A stretch of 64,000 bases of DNA from Pteria penguin (lineage: Eukaryota; Mollusca; Bivalvia; Pterioida; Pteriidae), in NCBI GenBank assembly GCA_035048485.1, contig CM068589.1, forward strand, positions 7,062,224-7,126,223, written 5' to 3'. The notes under the pieces are model-generated. The model had not been told where the DNA came from and ran no database searches. It was given only the letters and a program-made list of their open reading frames with translations. The translations under genes and the position numbers were made by a program. Below are positions 1 to 12,699 of the stretch, one piece after another (the first letter of the stretch is position 1; each line of letters begins with the position of its first letter).

Positions 1-115
1 TAGTGGTTAAGAGCTTGTTTTGCGGTGCCGATGATCCAGGTTGGATTCCCGGGTTGTGCCACTTTGTTTAAGAGGTTGGTTACCTCCTGCTTCCATGTCG
101 CGTTATACCAATCAA
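1..115 (+). mobile_element. tRNA-derived SINE, family A, 5' cut by window edge
   Basis: A-box-like TAGTGGTTAAGAGC, then a B-box region around 50 (GATTCCCGGG), the family body AAGAGGTTGGTTACCTCCTG and the tail word CAATCAATCAACCAAAC, shared with copies at 16601, 25405 and 57165. Confidence 0.75.
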
Positions 116-1804
116 TCAACCAAACCCCAAATGTTCCAAATGCTTGTTATCAAATACTCAGATGTCCGACTTCTAGAATTATGATTATATCTGATTCTGA
201 GTAGACTCCAGCTCTCAGCCTCTCACTTCAAATTACATATTTCAGTCTTGTTATAAAGACAGTTTTTCAACTATTTGGACTGTAATCATAATAGATTTAG
301 AAAATGTTTCAAGTTTTTGACTTGCTTTCATTACATATGTTAAGATTTTACGAAACTCTCTAGACCAACACCTAAAGCTACCAGGTGTATTGTCAGGCTA
401 GTAAAAGTTGACTAACAAACTATACAATGAGCTAGTAAAATTTGTGTATGTGCTAGTGGTTGAAAAAGTTTATTTGAAGACTGCATGATATGTCCGCTGC
501 AACAAGATTCAGTGTCATGATAACTATATGCAGTGCATATAAATAAGACCTTGAATCATAATTATAACCCTGACACAACACTGTACTCTTACCGGAGTAA
601 CAGAAGTTCTGTTTCCCCTTACAAATGTCAAGTTATTAAATGAAATGAAAAAAATGACATGATTTTCCTTTTAATTAATCAAATTTCTTTCCTTTTAATT
701 TGATTTTGAATATCAGAATTGTGTCCCATGACCTGTATACCTTAGATTCTATTGTTTGCAATGTAAATTATAATGCATTTTTCTTTGAAAAATTTAAGAT
801 AAGGATGATTTTTCAAACTTTTAATGGCTTTATTTAAATTTAGGCAACAATAGTTTTATTTACCCGTAATAGATGTGTACGAATGTACATTAATGGCCAA
901 TTGTTACTCCCCTATTTCAGATTGTTTTTGTTTTTTCTATGTATGTCACAAAAGAAATTTGTGGTGCTAGTTGTACATTGTCTTTGAGAATTTTAAAGGC
1001 CTTCTAAGGCTCCTTCAATACAATTTAAAGGTGTAAAGTATGTACCATAACAAATATTTTATAGGTTCAGTGATGAACATATCATTTAGTAATACTAGGA
1101 CACCAGGCTTCATTGACAGTGTGACTTTGAGATATACCTTTACATGCACATGTATATATTTCTGTAATTTACAACACAGATACATGTAGCCCTATAGCCA
1201 CTTGGAATCTTGTAGATGTAAGTCTGTGGGAACCAGGGAAATTCAAGATTTGGCCCCCAGCTTTTGAAATGCTGTCTACAGTCCTGATATGTGTACTTCT
1301 GATCGTCTTAAACAGTTGAAGCTTAATTTGACAAATGTATTTACATGCAGAAATTATTCTCTAAATAAACAGTTTCAGCATTTACAAGTTCAACTTTAGT
1401 AGTAATACTGTAACTTGCTTTATTTACACATACTGGTACATTTGTGAGTGCGACTCTGCACGAAAATAAACTCCTTGCTATCCTCCATTTGTTTATTACT
1501 AGCATTACATACATGTAAATGTATAATTTGTACATGTATATATGACTTCTTTCAAAAGTTTGGTTTTGTAAATACATGTATATTCGAAATGAGACTCTAG
1601 TAAAAAGTAATACAAAAGAAATTTAAAAGATTTACAGTACTCAATAATGCAAGCACATGATGTGACCTTGACTTGATTTTTGTACATGTATGTCATAGTC
1701 CTTGACAGCAATACTTTGTTTACTAACATGAAAGGTTTTAACAAAAATACATACATGTATAGATATAAGAAGTCTTTGGGCAGCAATACTTAAATATTAG
1801 ATTT
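116..1804. other. Non-coding AT-rich stretch
   Basis: No supported gene; ORFs are short and stop-bounded by chance. Contains many ACATGTA words. Confidence 0.6.
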
Positions 1805-2635
1805 CAAGATTTGGTCAGGATGGATGGGGAGCAGCCTTACTAAATCATTCTCAATATTTGGTCAGGATGGATTGGTGGCAGCAATACTAAAGCATTCTCA
1901 AGATTTAGTCAGGATGGGTGGGTAGCAGCAATGTTAAACAATTGCATTTTCAAGATTTGGTTAGGAGGGATGGGGAACAGCAATACTAAAGCATTTTCAA
2001 GATTTAGTCAGGATGGGTGGGTAGCAGCAATACTAAGGCATTTTCAAGATTTGGTTAGGATGGGTAGGTAGCAGCAAATTGCTGCAATACTGAAGCATTA
2101 TAAGATATGGTCAGGATGGATGGGTGGCAGAAATACTAAATCATTCTCAAGATTTAGTTAGAATGGGTAGGTAGCAGCAATACTAAAGCATTCTCAAGAT
2201 TTAGTCAGAATGGGTAGGTAGCAGCAATACTAAAGCATTCTCAATATTTGGTTAGGATTGATGGGTGGCAGCAATACTGAAGCATTCTCAAGATTTGGTC
2301 AGGATGGGTGGGTGGCAGCAATACTAAAGCATTCTAAGACATGGTCAGAATGGATGGATGGCAGCAATACTAAATCATTCTTAAGAGTTGGTCAGGATGG
2401 TTGGGTGGCAGCAATACTAAAGCATTCTCAAGATTTGGTCAGGATTGGTGGGTGGCAGCAATACTAAAGCATTCTCAAGATTTAGTCAGGATGGGTAGGT
2501 AGCAGCAATACTGAAGCATTCTAAGACATGGTCAGGATGGATGGGTGGCAGCAATACTGAAGCATTCTAAGACATGGTCAGGATGGATGGGTGGCAGCAA
2601 TACTAAAGCATTCTCAAGATTTGGTCAGGATGAGT
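1805..2635. repeat. Minisatellite, ~47-bp unit
   Basis: About 17 imperfect copies built on GCATTCTCAAGATTTGGTCA, then GGATGG repeats and GGCAGCAATACTAAA. Confidence 0.95.
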
Positions 2636-3384
2636 TGGAGTGCTTTGCACTATGTATCTAGATTTATACTCACTGGAACACATGTACATGTACACATGCA
2701 TACATGTAACTATAAACAAGAGGACAGTGTGAGAAGAAAGCTGGGTAAACAATAAGCTACAGGATGTTAACTTAATTTTCTTGTTCCTTCTCTACATGCT
2801 CACTTCCTGTTTCCAGTGATTACGGAAAACACTATTACAGTGATATCCTCTAAAAACTGTGAGATACGTTATTGTTACCCTGTATGAACTCTGAAAATAA
2901 CTTAACAACTTCAGATCTCTTGAGGTACATCATTACATGTAGGAAAGCTTGTGTCAGTTAAAAGTTTATCAGAACCTAACTGTAGGTAGACTATTATCAC
3001 CATAGTGATGCTTTACATGACATGATGTATACATGTCACTTTTTTGTTTATACATGTACTGGTACATTTACATACCATATATAACGTACATGTAAGGGTC
3101 AAAGTAAAACCAGTATTACTAGTTCACTGACAGGGAGGTCATCTTGAACTTTAAGGACTATCCAGTACCCATGTGGACACAAGTTTGGACTGTCTGAGAA
3201 ACTGAAAGTAGAGAAAATTTCAGGTTGTTGATTGAGTAATTTTAAAAGAAATGTGAATGATCTTAAGTCAGTATACTGGAAGTTTGCCCTAAAAGAAATT
3301 AGGTGGTTTTTGGCGACCAGATGACTCCTATATTCTAATCCTGCTTGTCATCAGAAAATACTTGATGGTCTTTGTTGGGACATC
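2636..3384. other. Non-coding unique stretch
   Basis: Nothing recognised; AT-rich, stops in all frames. Confidence 0.5.
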
Positions 3385-3600
3385 AGCTGGACAGTCCATC
3401 AGTACCTGATTATTGGACTGTCCAGCAATTCATGGCTGTCCTTCAGTACATGAATATTGCACTGTCCATCAGTACATGATTATTGCACTGCCCATCAGTA
3501 CATAATTTCTGGACTGTCCATCAGTACATAATTATTGCACTGTCCATCAGTACATGATTATTGCACTGTCCATCAGTACATGATTTCTGGGTTATTCTGG
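3385..3600. repeat. Minisatellite, ~26-bp unit
   Basis: About 8 copies of CTGTCCATCAGTACATGATT with TATTGCA or TCTGGA spacers. Confidence 0.9.
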
Positions 3601-3824
3601 ACTCTGGACTCATGAACTTGAATATCCATCAGGACACAGTAGTTGGGCTGTTCTTTGAACCTACAAGTGTATTATGGATTGCTACCTTTGTAGTCAACTC
3701 AAGTTTAGTAAATGGACATATTGTCTGACCTTTGACCTCTGACTTCCTCAAGTTCTTCACAAGTTGAAGTTCTTCATCACTCGTTCATATACAAAATGAT
3801 TATTTATGTCATGTGATTGAAACT

Positions 3825-4625
3825 AAGTTTGTGACAGAGTGGACCTAGGTTTGTGACAGAGTGGACCTATGTGTATGACTGAGCAGACCTAGATTTGTGA
3901 CTGAGTGGACCTAGGTTTGTGACTGAGTGGACCTAGGTTTGTGACAGAGTGGACTTAGGTGTGTGACTGAGTTGAGCTAGGTTTGTGACTGAGCAGACCT
4001 AGATTTGTGACTGAGTGGACCTAGGTTTGTGACTTAGTGGACCTAGGTTGTGACAGAGTGGACTTAGGTGTGTGACTGAGTTGAACTAGGTTTGTGACTG
4101 AGCAGACCTAGATTTGTGACTGAGTGGACCTAGGTTTGTGACTGAGTGGACCTAGGTTTGTGACAGAGTGGACTAAGGTGTGTGACTGAGCAGACCTAGA
4201 TTTGTGACTGAGTGGACCTAGGTTTGTGACTGAGTGGACCTAGATTTGTGACAGAGTGGACTAAGGTGTGTGACTGAGTTGAGCTAGGTTTGTGACTGAG
4301 CAGAGCTAGGTTTGTGACAGAGTGGACCTAGGTGTGTGACTGAGTTGAACTAGGTTTGTGACTGAGCAGACCTAGATTTGTGACTGAGTGGACCTAGGTT
4401 TGTGACTGAGTGGACCTAGGTTTGTGACAGAGTGGACTAAGGTGTGTGACTGAGTTGAGCTAGGTTTGTGACTGAGCAGACCTAGATTTGTGACTGAGTG
4501 GACCTAGGTTTGTGACTGAGTGGACCTAGGTTTGTGATAGAGTGGACTTAGAAGTTAGATGTGTGACTGAGCAGAGCTAGATTTGTGACTGAGTGGTCCT
4601 AGGTTTGTGACTGAGTAGTCGTTAG
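3825..4625. repeat. Minisatellite, 22-bp unit
   Basis: About 36 copies of GTGACTGAGTGGACCTAGGT plus TT, with variants (GCAGACC, GTTGAGC) recurring in a longer order, which suggests higher-order duplication. Confidence 0.95.
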
Positions 4626-6049
4626 CACATAAAAAGTTCCTCACTGCTTTGGGTGTGCCTTTGTATAAGTGTAAAATTTTGTGCAAATACCATCGCCATT
4701 AAAGTGATGTAAACGTGGTGTGATGCAAAACAAGAAACTGGTGTGAAGGTGTTCTGATACTTATAGTTAACTTATACTGTGACCTTGATCAGAGTATCAT
4801 ATGTCAAGGTCACATACCGGTACTATTTTATATTTATAAGTCATTTGTCACATAAATAATTATTTGTTAGATTTGTAGTTAGTGAAATATCTTTAATAAT
4901 CCCCTGGTCCCCCCTTCCCCTACCCTGATGATTGAAGGAATCATTTCTTGTCTAAAAAGCTTCAACTATATTCAGCAAGAATTTCCCCTCCCTCCTAATT
5001 ACCTTGGCGTAGTATGTAATTTCATTCAGGAACTGGTTGTATGGAAAGATATTTTTATCACCTGATACATCAATTCTGAAATCTCTTCAATAACAATTCT
5101 ATGTTCAACACATACCTGTGTATGTCATCCTCAATATTATCGACTGATTCAATGACTAAATATATGTATTGAAAAAAAAAACCAAATTTGATCCCCGCGT
5201 TAAATACCTTAAAACGATACAGTTATCAGATCAGGTGTAAATAGCGATCTAGTTTACCTGTATATCAGCTTAACGTTATGAATACAATGTACTAAGTAGG
5301 GGTATTATCCCCCTGATATCCGCCTATCCACTGACCATTCCTCGACTCTGCCTATGTAGAATAGGAGGATAAGGCAAGTGTGTTAGCATTGGGATAATGT
5401 ACAAGTTGTATATAATGTATTATGTAAATGTGGGTGTTGCTTTCTGTGATAAATCATGAAGCGTTTGGTTTGTGACGCAGACGATCTGGGTTTAATTCCG
5501 GTCGTTTCCGTTTTGCACGTAGGGTGGAGTGTGGTGGCGATGAAGCACTTGGCCAGTGGTGCAGACAATCGCCAGATACACGTTTTCATTTATTTCTTTC
5601 ATGAATCTGATTTGTTGAAGTGGTTTCCAGCGCTCGGTTTGAAGTCGATCTTTTTCACGGCATAGCTATAAATTGCGATGCAGATTGCCGGGGTGGTACC
5701 CGGAGTGTGTCATTGTACCTAAGAGATAACCCCTTTCCAGATCGCATTCGTGCAGAAACGGTTGGAAGCGACCGAAAACGAGAAGCGACAAATCGCAATA
5801 AACGTATCTCGTTTACGTCTAAACACATTTGCATATTTAGAAAAGCGGGTGACAAAATCTCAGATCGAATTACGGAAACTTTGAAAGTCTGCTACCATGG
5901 AATCAACATAGAGACTTGAGCAAGTTTAGTGTAGCTCAGCTTCTATTGGAACCGTTCTTCACTCTATCAGTGGGGAAAAAAGATAACCCCCCATCCCACC
6001 CCAGCGGACTTATCCGTAGTCGATGTTCTGTATTATTTGGGATAAGACA
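4626..6049. other. Non-coding stretch with a SINE-head remnant and a doubtful ORF
   Basis: 5459-5505 resembles the family A SINE head (TTTGTGACGCAGACGATCTG, then a weak B box). 5620-5919 has a 99-codon ORF without recognisable motifs or clear splice sites; I do not call it a gene. Confidence 0.4.
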
Positions 6050-6660
6050 TTAAAATCGAGGTCCTTTCTAATCCTAGGACCTGTCATTATAGACGTTGTC
6101 AAGTTAAGTCGAGGCCCATTCTATGGCCTGTCAAGTTAGAAGTTGGCAGGTAAAATTGAGGTCCTTACTAGTGCTTGTCACTATAGACGTTGTCAAGTAA
6201 AATTGAGGTCAATTCGATAGCCTGTCAAGTAAGAAGTTGGCAGGTAAATTCGAGGTCCTTTGTAGGGCCTGTCACTATAGAAGTTGTCAAGTAAAATCGA
6301 GGCCCATTCGGTGGCCTGTCAATTTAGACATTGGCAAGTAAAATCGAGGTCCTTCCGATGGCTTGTCATAATAGACGTAGCAAAGTAATACCAATGTCCT
6401 TCCAGGGATTGTCACGATAGACTTTGGCAACTGGCAAGTATAGGCGAGATCCTTTCCAGGGCCTTTCCTTGTAGACTTTGGCAAGTAAAACCGATGCCCT
6501 TGCCAGGGCCTTCCACGGTAGACTTTGACAAGTAAAACCGATGTGCTTGCCATGACCTTTCACTGTACACTTTGACAAGGAAAACCGATGATGTCATCGC
6601 CTGGGCTTTCACAGTAGATAATAACAAGTAAAACCGATTTCCTTGCCAGGACCTTTCACG
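6050..6660. repeat. Degenerate tandem repeat, roughly 60-bp unit
   Basis: Recurring GTCAAGTAAAATCGAGGTCC and GGCCTGTCACTATAGAC with drift along the array. Confidence 0.8.
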
Positions 6661-6675
6661 GTAACATTGGCAAAT

Positions 6676-6897
6676 AAGATTCCTCTCTATCTATAGTGGG
6701 TAAAAGTTTATAAATGTGCCCTTCATCCTGTCGCCACCAGTCTATATTATAAGATTCCTCTCTATCTATAGTGGGTAGAAGTTTATAAATGTGCCCTTCA
6801 TCCTGTCGCCACCAGTCTATATTATAAGATTCCTCTCTATCTATAGTGGGTAGAAGTTTATAAATGTGCCCTTCATCCTGTCGCCACCAGTCTATAG
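6676..6897 (-). repeat. Three near-perfect 75-bp copies, open frame on minus strand
   Basis: Copies begin AAGATTCCTCTCTATCTATA on the + strand. On the minus strand each unit is 25 codons, IDWWRQDEGHIYKLLPTIDR then EESYN. The composition looks protein-like, but no splice sites or partner exons were found. Confidence 0.85.
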
Positions 6898-7784
6898 TCA
6901 TGTTTTACTTTTTTGAAGTGATATCTTAACGTAACAAATACGAAACTTGAATGAGAGGAAACAATATTCTGTCAATGACACTGCAGTAAAACGTAATGAT
7001 TGTTTATTCGGGCCTTTAGTCATATACCAATATATAAATCTTGGTTGAACTAAGTACAGAAATCTAATAGAACAGAGCAATAAATACAGCAGTCTGTTGA
7101 TTTCCCCCCGTTTTAATGGTCCAGTACGGAACGATTAGTGGCGATGGGGGAACAGCCCTCACCACTGGGCTGATAATATTTCCAGCTGAGGTAAGCGACG
7201 TGTGATGATCTGCCGATATGTGTAGTTAGCGCGGGGTAATTACCGTGGAGAGGGCAGTATGACCTTGTCACACAGCAGTAACTAGTATAAATAATGCAGG
7301 ATATTGGGTTACCGAGAATTTATAATCAGTGCTGTGTATATGATATTTAATATGGATACTGATGATGCTGCTTTTAATTTGGATATCGAGGATTCAGTCG
7401 GAGCAGATTTTAATGAAGTTTATTTTGTTAGTGATTTAATGTTCGTTCCATGTTTTCCGAATGGAAGAAGAAATTCGTATTTAATATAAGCGGAAATATT
7501 AATTAGGCCTGATGTATTGTTGGATATTTTTCACCTCTAAAGAAGACCGAGAGAGATAAAGAGTTCGCCGTATTAACGTTGTAACTAAAGCATTTGAGGG
7601 TCTGTGATTTTGTCCTACGGAAATAATCAGAGACTCGCAGAGCGATGATTTCTTATGAAGAAAAGGTCAGTTTATGCCTGTTTATAACATTATATCAACT
7701 GTATATATGCAGTGTGTGTAAAGCCCATATTATCTGAATGGTTGAAGAGTTGGTGGGTCTCATTCTGAAGAAGTTACGGTCATC
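6898..7784. other. Unique stretch with weak exon-like signals
   Basis: CAGCTGAG then GTAAGC at 7191 is a donor-like junction. 7353-7487 reads MDTDDAAFNLDIEDSVGADF and onward to a stop. It could belong to an upstream exon; not enough to call. Confidence 0.3.
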
Positions 7785-8165
7785 ATATGGTCAGTATCTG
7801 GGAGTCAGTATCCGATTGCCAGTATCTGATGGTCTGTTTCTGATGGTTAGTATGTGATGGTAAGTGTCCGATTCCCAGTATCTGGTGATCAGTGTCCAGT
7901 GGTCAGTATGTGATGGTAAATGTCCGATTACAAGTATCTGGTGATCAGTGTCCAGTGGTCAGTACATGTATGTGATGGTTAGTGTCCGATGACCAGTATC
8001 TGGTGATCAGTGTCCGGTGGTCAGTATCTGATGCTTATTGTCCTGTGGTCAGTATCTGATGACCAATATGTTTTGGTCAGTGTTCGATTACCAGTGTCTG
8101 ATGGTCAGTGTCCGGTGTTCAATATCTTATGGTCAATATCTGATGGCCAGTATCTGACGGCTGAG
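7785..8165. repeat. Degenerate minisatellite, ~20-bp unit
   Basis: Alternating GGTCAGTATCTGATGG and GATCAGTGTCCAGTGG blocks. Confidence 0.85.
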
Positions 8166-8377
8166 ACTCGAATCCCACGCCATGGATATTAGACCTAGAT
8201 ATTTACACTTATTACCGGTACGGCTATTTTTTTTTTGCAAGAGATTTGTTTGTATTTTTTTCGCCAAATTGTTTTTAATTTCGACTTAAGTAGACTTTGT
8301 GTATACCACAATTACATTCTCTTTCGATTTGTTCTTTGCTCTTTACTAAAATGGACACCTGTATATATAGCTTCTCG

Positions 8378-8600
8378 TAGGCAGGGTGGTCAGAAGCAGG
8401 TCGTATCCAGTGTGGTCAGAAGCAGGTCGTATCCAGGGTGGTCAGAAGCAGGTCGTATCCAGGGTGGTCAGAAGTAGGTCGTATCCAGTGTGGTTATCCA
8501 GTGTGGTCAGAAGCAGATCGTATCCAGGGTGGTCAGAAGTAGGTCGTATCCAGTGTGGTCAGAAGCAGGTCGTATACAGGATGGTCAGAAGCAGGTCGCA
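8378..8600. repeat. Minisatellite, 26-bp unit
   Basis: About 8 copies of GGTCAGAAGCAGGTCGTATC plus CAGGGT. Confidence 0.93.
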
Positions 8601-9040
8601 CTTTTGACCTTACGACAGTACCGCTATGATACGCTAATTATAATATAAAGTGAATGTCTTCGAAAACAACACAAAACAATATCCATGAACACATATAAAC
8701 ACATGTAAACATATGTAAACTGGACCGTGAGCGTGCTACAGTGTTACCAGACATACCACGAGTGCAAGACTTGCACCCCTTCATGTTCAGCATTGATTTG
8801 TACACGGGAATGTCATTTGGATTACGGTCCTGTGTATTGATAATTCTGATCTTTACCGTACTGGTGTAAGTGCATTACATTGTGGGCTCTGGGATGTATG
8901 TTACATATAATATAGTGGTGGTTGCCATGGATACATGTTATAAACATTTCTTTGTCATATTTACGAAGTATATATGCATGTCTGTTATATTATCATAGAA
9001 TTAGTGAGGATTCAGATATTAAGATATTGTGTTTGCAAAT
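8601..9040. other. Non-coding unique stretch
   Basis: Nothing recognised. Confidence 0.5.
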
Positions 9041-9053
9041 CATATAAGGTATT

Positions 9054-9333
9054 TATTGATTGATTGATTTTTGTTTTACGTCACACCACGAACATTTCAC
9101 GTATATGGTCACGTGACGGCATCTGCCTGATGCGGGGCATACAAATTTTGACCTTTGCAACGGACCCACCCGAAGCAGCGAGGGATCTTTAACGTGCCAT
9201 GCATACCACGACACGGGGCCTCGGTTTTTACTGTCTCATCCGAAAGACATGACACCGGCATGACCAGAGCGGGACTCGAACCCCGGCCTCCCGATCAGGA
9301 GTCCGACGCGATACCACTAGACCACGCCGGCTT
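9054..9333 (-). mobile_element. tRNA-derived SINE, family B, with 13-bp target-site duplication
   Basis: Full-length minus copy: tRNA-Arg-like head at the right (GCCGGCGTGGTCTAGTGG read on minus), body with GGACCCACCCGAAGC on +, tail TTGATTGATTGATTT. Flanked by CATATAAGGTATT at 9041-9053 and 9334-9346. Confidence 0.9.
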
Positions 9334-9404
9334 CATATAAGGTATTACACGGAGGGTTTTGCTATGTACATATACTATATATATAATATATTTTATTGTG
9401 ATGT

Positions 9405-9700
9405 TCGAACCCGGTGTAGCCTAATGGATAAGGTGCTCGGCTTGTGATCGAGATGTTCCGGGTTCGACTCCCGCCCTGGACACACCGGTGTTCTGTCTTT
9501 CGGATGAGGCAGTGAAAACCGAAGTCCCGTGTCACGGTAGGTGTTGCACGTAAAAGATCCCTTACTGATTCGGATGGGTCCGTTGCAAAGGTCTAGATTT
9601 CTATGCAATGCATCAGACGGATGCCGTCATCATATACATGTGCGTGAAATACTAGTAATCGTGGAGTGACGTAAAAACAATAATTAATCAACCAATCAAT
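9405..9700 (+). mobile_element. tRNA-derived SINE, family B
   Basis: A box TAGCCTAATGGATAAGG and B box GGGTTCGACTCCC at tRNA spacing, then the shared body (GTCACGGTAGGTG, GTCCGTTGCAAAGGTC) and tail GTGACGTAAAAACAATAA. Confidence 0.88.
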
Positions 9701-9726
9701 ATTATGGTGTTAGTTAATTAAGATAT

Positions 9727-10011
9727 GAGTCGTAGTGGCTAAGTGAATAAAGTGCTTTGCTCTCGACCAAGAGGTCTTGGGTTCAACTCCCGCCGTGGAC
9801 GCACCAGTGTCATGTCTTTCGGATTAGACAATTGGAGAGCGAAATCTGAGGTCCCTTGTCATGGTAGGTGTGGCATGTAAAAGATTCCATACTGCTTCGA
9901 TTGGTCCGTTGCAAAGGTGTAAATTTTTATGTAATGCATCAGGCAGATGTCGTCACCATATACGTTAAATAATCGTGGAATGATGTAAAACAACAATCAA
10001 GCAATCAATGC
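9727..10011 (+). mobile_element. tRNA-derived SINE, family B, with 12-bp target-site duplication
   Basis: Diverged head (GTAGTGGCTAAGTGAATAAA, GGGTTCAACTCCC), shared body and tail. TAATTAAGATAT flanks it at 9715-9726 and 10012-10023. Confidence 0.88.
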
Positions 10012-10028
10012 TAATTAAGATATTTTGT

Positions 10029-10203
10029 CGGTTGTTTTGAGTTTTACGTCGCTTTCAACAAATTCAGTTATGTTGCGACATAAAAGCAGGGGGTAACCAA
10101 TCTCTGGTACAAAGTAACAATAACTACTAACAACATTCGGGAATCGAACCCTGATCGTCTTCATTGCAAGCCCAGCGTTTAACCACTATATCAAGCTTGG
10201 ATA
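10029..10203 (-). mobile_element. tRNA-derived SINE, family A
   Basis: On the minus strand: TATAGTGGTTAAACGCTGGG, GGTTCGATTCCCG and the GGTTACCCCCTGC body, ending in the GACGTAAAAC tail. Confidence 0.8.
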
Positions 10204-10229
10204 TTTACAAAGTGGAAAGGGTGTTTCGC

Positions 10230-10680
10230 TGTGGCATTTGCGATATGTATTGGATAGTCAGTGCAGCGTTTGCGATGTGCATTGGATAGTCAGTGCAGCG
10301 TTTGCGATGTGTATTGCATAGTCAGTGCAGCATTTGCGATGTGTATTGGATAGTCAGTGCAGCGTTAGTGATGTGTATTTGTTAGTGCAGCGTTAGTGAT
10401 GTGTATTGGATAGTCAGTGCAGCGTTAGTTATGTGTATTGGATAGTCAGTACAGCGTTTGTAATGTGTATTGGATAGTCAGTGCAGCGTTTGTGATGTGT
10501 ATTGGTTAGTACAATGTAAGTGCCGCGTTTGCGATTTGTATTGGATAGTCAGTGCAGCATTTGTGATGTGTATTGGTTAGTACAATGTAAGTGCCGCGTT
10601 TGCGATGTGTATTGGATAGTCAGTGCAGCATTTGTGATGTGTATTGGATAGTCAGTGCAGAGTTTGTGATGTGTATTATC
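10230..10680. repeat. Minisatellite, ~32-bp unit
   Basis: About 13 copies around GTGCAGCGTTTGCGATGTGT then ATTGGATAGTCA. Confidence 0.93.
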
Positions 10681-10829
10681 TATTCCTTTGATGTCATACT
10701 ACAGAGACAGACATTATTGAGTTTATACTCCCATTACTGAGGCGGCCTGTGCCCACACTGTGCTAATGTGATCTGATGTACTGAAGACCTTGTAGACAAG
10801 TTAAGCTTTATCGTGCATTTAGGTACTAA

Positions 10830-11470
10830 GTGTGCCCCAGTCTGTAGGTATCTACACATTGTACACATTGGTCCTTTATATCTTTGTTACAGTTTACAGG
10901 TCTCTACACACAGTAGACCTTGGTCCTTTATATGTTTGCTACAGTCTGTATGTCTCTACACATAGTACACCTTGGTACTTTATATGTGTTATAGTAAGCA
11001 TGTCTCAACACACAGTAGCCCTTGGTCCTTTATATGTGCTTTACAGTCTGCAGGTTTTTACACACAGTAGACCTTGGTCTTTTATATGTGTGTTACAGTC
11101 TGCAGGTCTGTACACACTGTAGTCTAGACCTTGGTCCTTTATATGTGTGTTACAGTTTTTAGGTCTCTACATACAATAGACTTTGGTCCTTTATGTGTGC
11201 TACAGTCTGCAAGTCTCTACACACAGTAGACCTTGGTCCTTGATATTTGTGTTACAGTCTGCAGGTCTCTACACACAGTAGACCTTAGTCCTTTATATGT
11301 GTGTTACAGTCTGCAAATCTCTAAGCACAGTAGAGCTTGGTCCTTTAATATATATGTGTTACAGTCTGCATGTCTCTACACACATACTTAGACATTAGTC
11401 CTTTATATGTGTGTTACAGTCTGCAGGTCTCAACACACAATAACCTTGGTCCTTTATATGTGTGTAACAG
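10830..11470. repeat. Minisatellite, ~52-bp unit carrying an acceptor-like motif
   Basis: About 12 copies of ACAGTCTGCAGGTCTCTACA, CACAGTAGACCTTGGTCC, TTTATATGTGTGTT. Each holds GTGTTACAG then TCTGCAGG, like the acceptor of the candidate exon that follows. Confidence 0.93.
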
Positions 11471-11545
11471 TCTGCTGGTCTCTATACCTTACCGTCAGTC
11501 CTTCAGTGTCTCACTGTTGTCCGACTTGTGTTGTACCAGAGGCAG
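11471..11545 (+). other. Candidate upstream exon marked by an acceptor-derived array
   Basis: 75 nt between TGTGTAACAG and a GTAAGG donor at 11546. All three frames are open. The 52-bp array upstream copies its acceptor and first bases (TGTTACAG then TCTGCAGGTCTC). It could be a 5' UTR or alternative exon of Dixin, whose coding exon 1 is 1.5 kb downstream. No protein similarity recognised. Confidence 0.3.
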
Positions 11546-12699
11546 GTAAGGTTGACTTTAAGACGCTATACTTTATTTCAGTGTTGGACCAACACGTGTA
11601 AAGATCACGTGATGCCAGGGATGTCTGGTTTATGACTTTCAATGGGCTCAGACTTTGGGATACCGAGATTCCACCGGGTAGCCTAGTATGCCATACACTA
11701 CTCTGTAGGTACACGTAGACCGTATTGTGATGCACACGGCCCTACATGATATATCGTCGTGGTACCCAAGCTGGCCATCCGGAAGTCACGTGATATTCTA
11801 CATAGACAGACAACACCAGATACGTCTATTGTAGATATAGATGTCTACTGATGTAACTGATTCAAATATTACTTACAGACGTAAACGTTTAGCTGACTTC
11901 AGACTGCGAACAAGCTTATAGATTATCTGGGCTTTTGTTTATACATTATGCCAAGCAGTGTAGTGTCTATGCCGAGTAGTGTCGCGTTCGTGGGTCTCTT
12001 ACATGTTGGACTGAAGTCATCTGGGTTATTACTGTTGGACCGATATGATGGGTACATGGTGATATGTCTCGCGTAACGAATCGCTAACAAGCTTATAGAT
12101 TATGTGTGCCTTTGTTTATAGACCCACTCCATCAATACAGCCAGTATCGCGTTCGTTCGGTTCTCTTACATGTTGGACTAAAGTCTTCTGGGCTTTAACT
12201 GTTGGGCCGCTATGATGAAGTATGATGATTTGTCCTAGGCCCATCACATATTCGAGTTATTTGAATTCTGTTCTCGACATGTCGCCCCCTACATACAGCA
12301 GGTCTTTATATCGATGACGGAGTTTTGACTTGGGTTAGTGGTGTATCACACTCCAGACGTCTGGAGCTTGGATCTACACATAGATTGCCATGTTTTTAAT
12401 GGATTGATGGTCTTGGATTTTATTTACCGGACTGCGTTGTGTTTGTTAGTCTGGACCAGACATGTAAAAAGAATCACGGTATTTATCACTCCATTATTTC
12501 TTTCTTTAAGTATGGCAGTACGTAATCTGTATTTGGTATGATGTCATTAACATTATCTACATGTATCAAAATATAGATTACATAAAGTGTGGGAAGTGTC
12601 GATGTAGTCTAGCTTTCGTATGGGGTAATGTGACCTTGATAAAAAGCTAAATTAATACAGATGTGACTCATATAAACGTTTAATTTTTTAAGAAAAAAA
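11546..12699. other. Non-coding unique stretch
   Basis: Contains two related segments (11900-12080 and 12085-12210, sharing ACAAGCTTATAGATTAT and CTCTTACATGTTGGACT). No gene supported. Confidence 0.5.

Noticed and set aside
2258..2467. ORF of 69 codons
   Set aside because: Inside the 47-bp array; repeats of AILKHS only.
5620..5919. ORF of 99 codons, and its minus shadow
   Set aside because: No motif, no clear splice sites, no similarity I recognise; left as doubtful.
9405..9475. Possible tRNA-Arg gene
   Set aside because: A and B boxes are present, but the cloverleaf is imperfect and the sequence continues into the shared SINE body, with related copies elsewhere.
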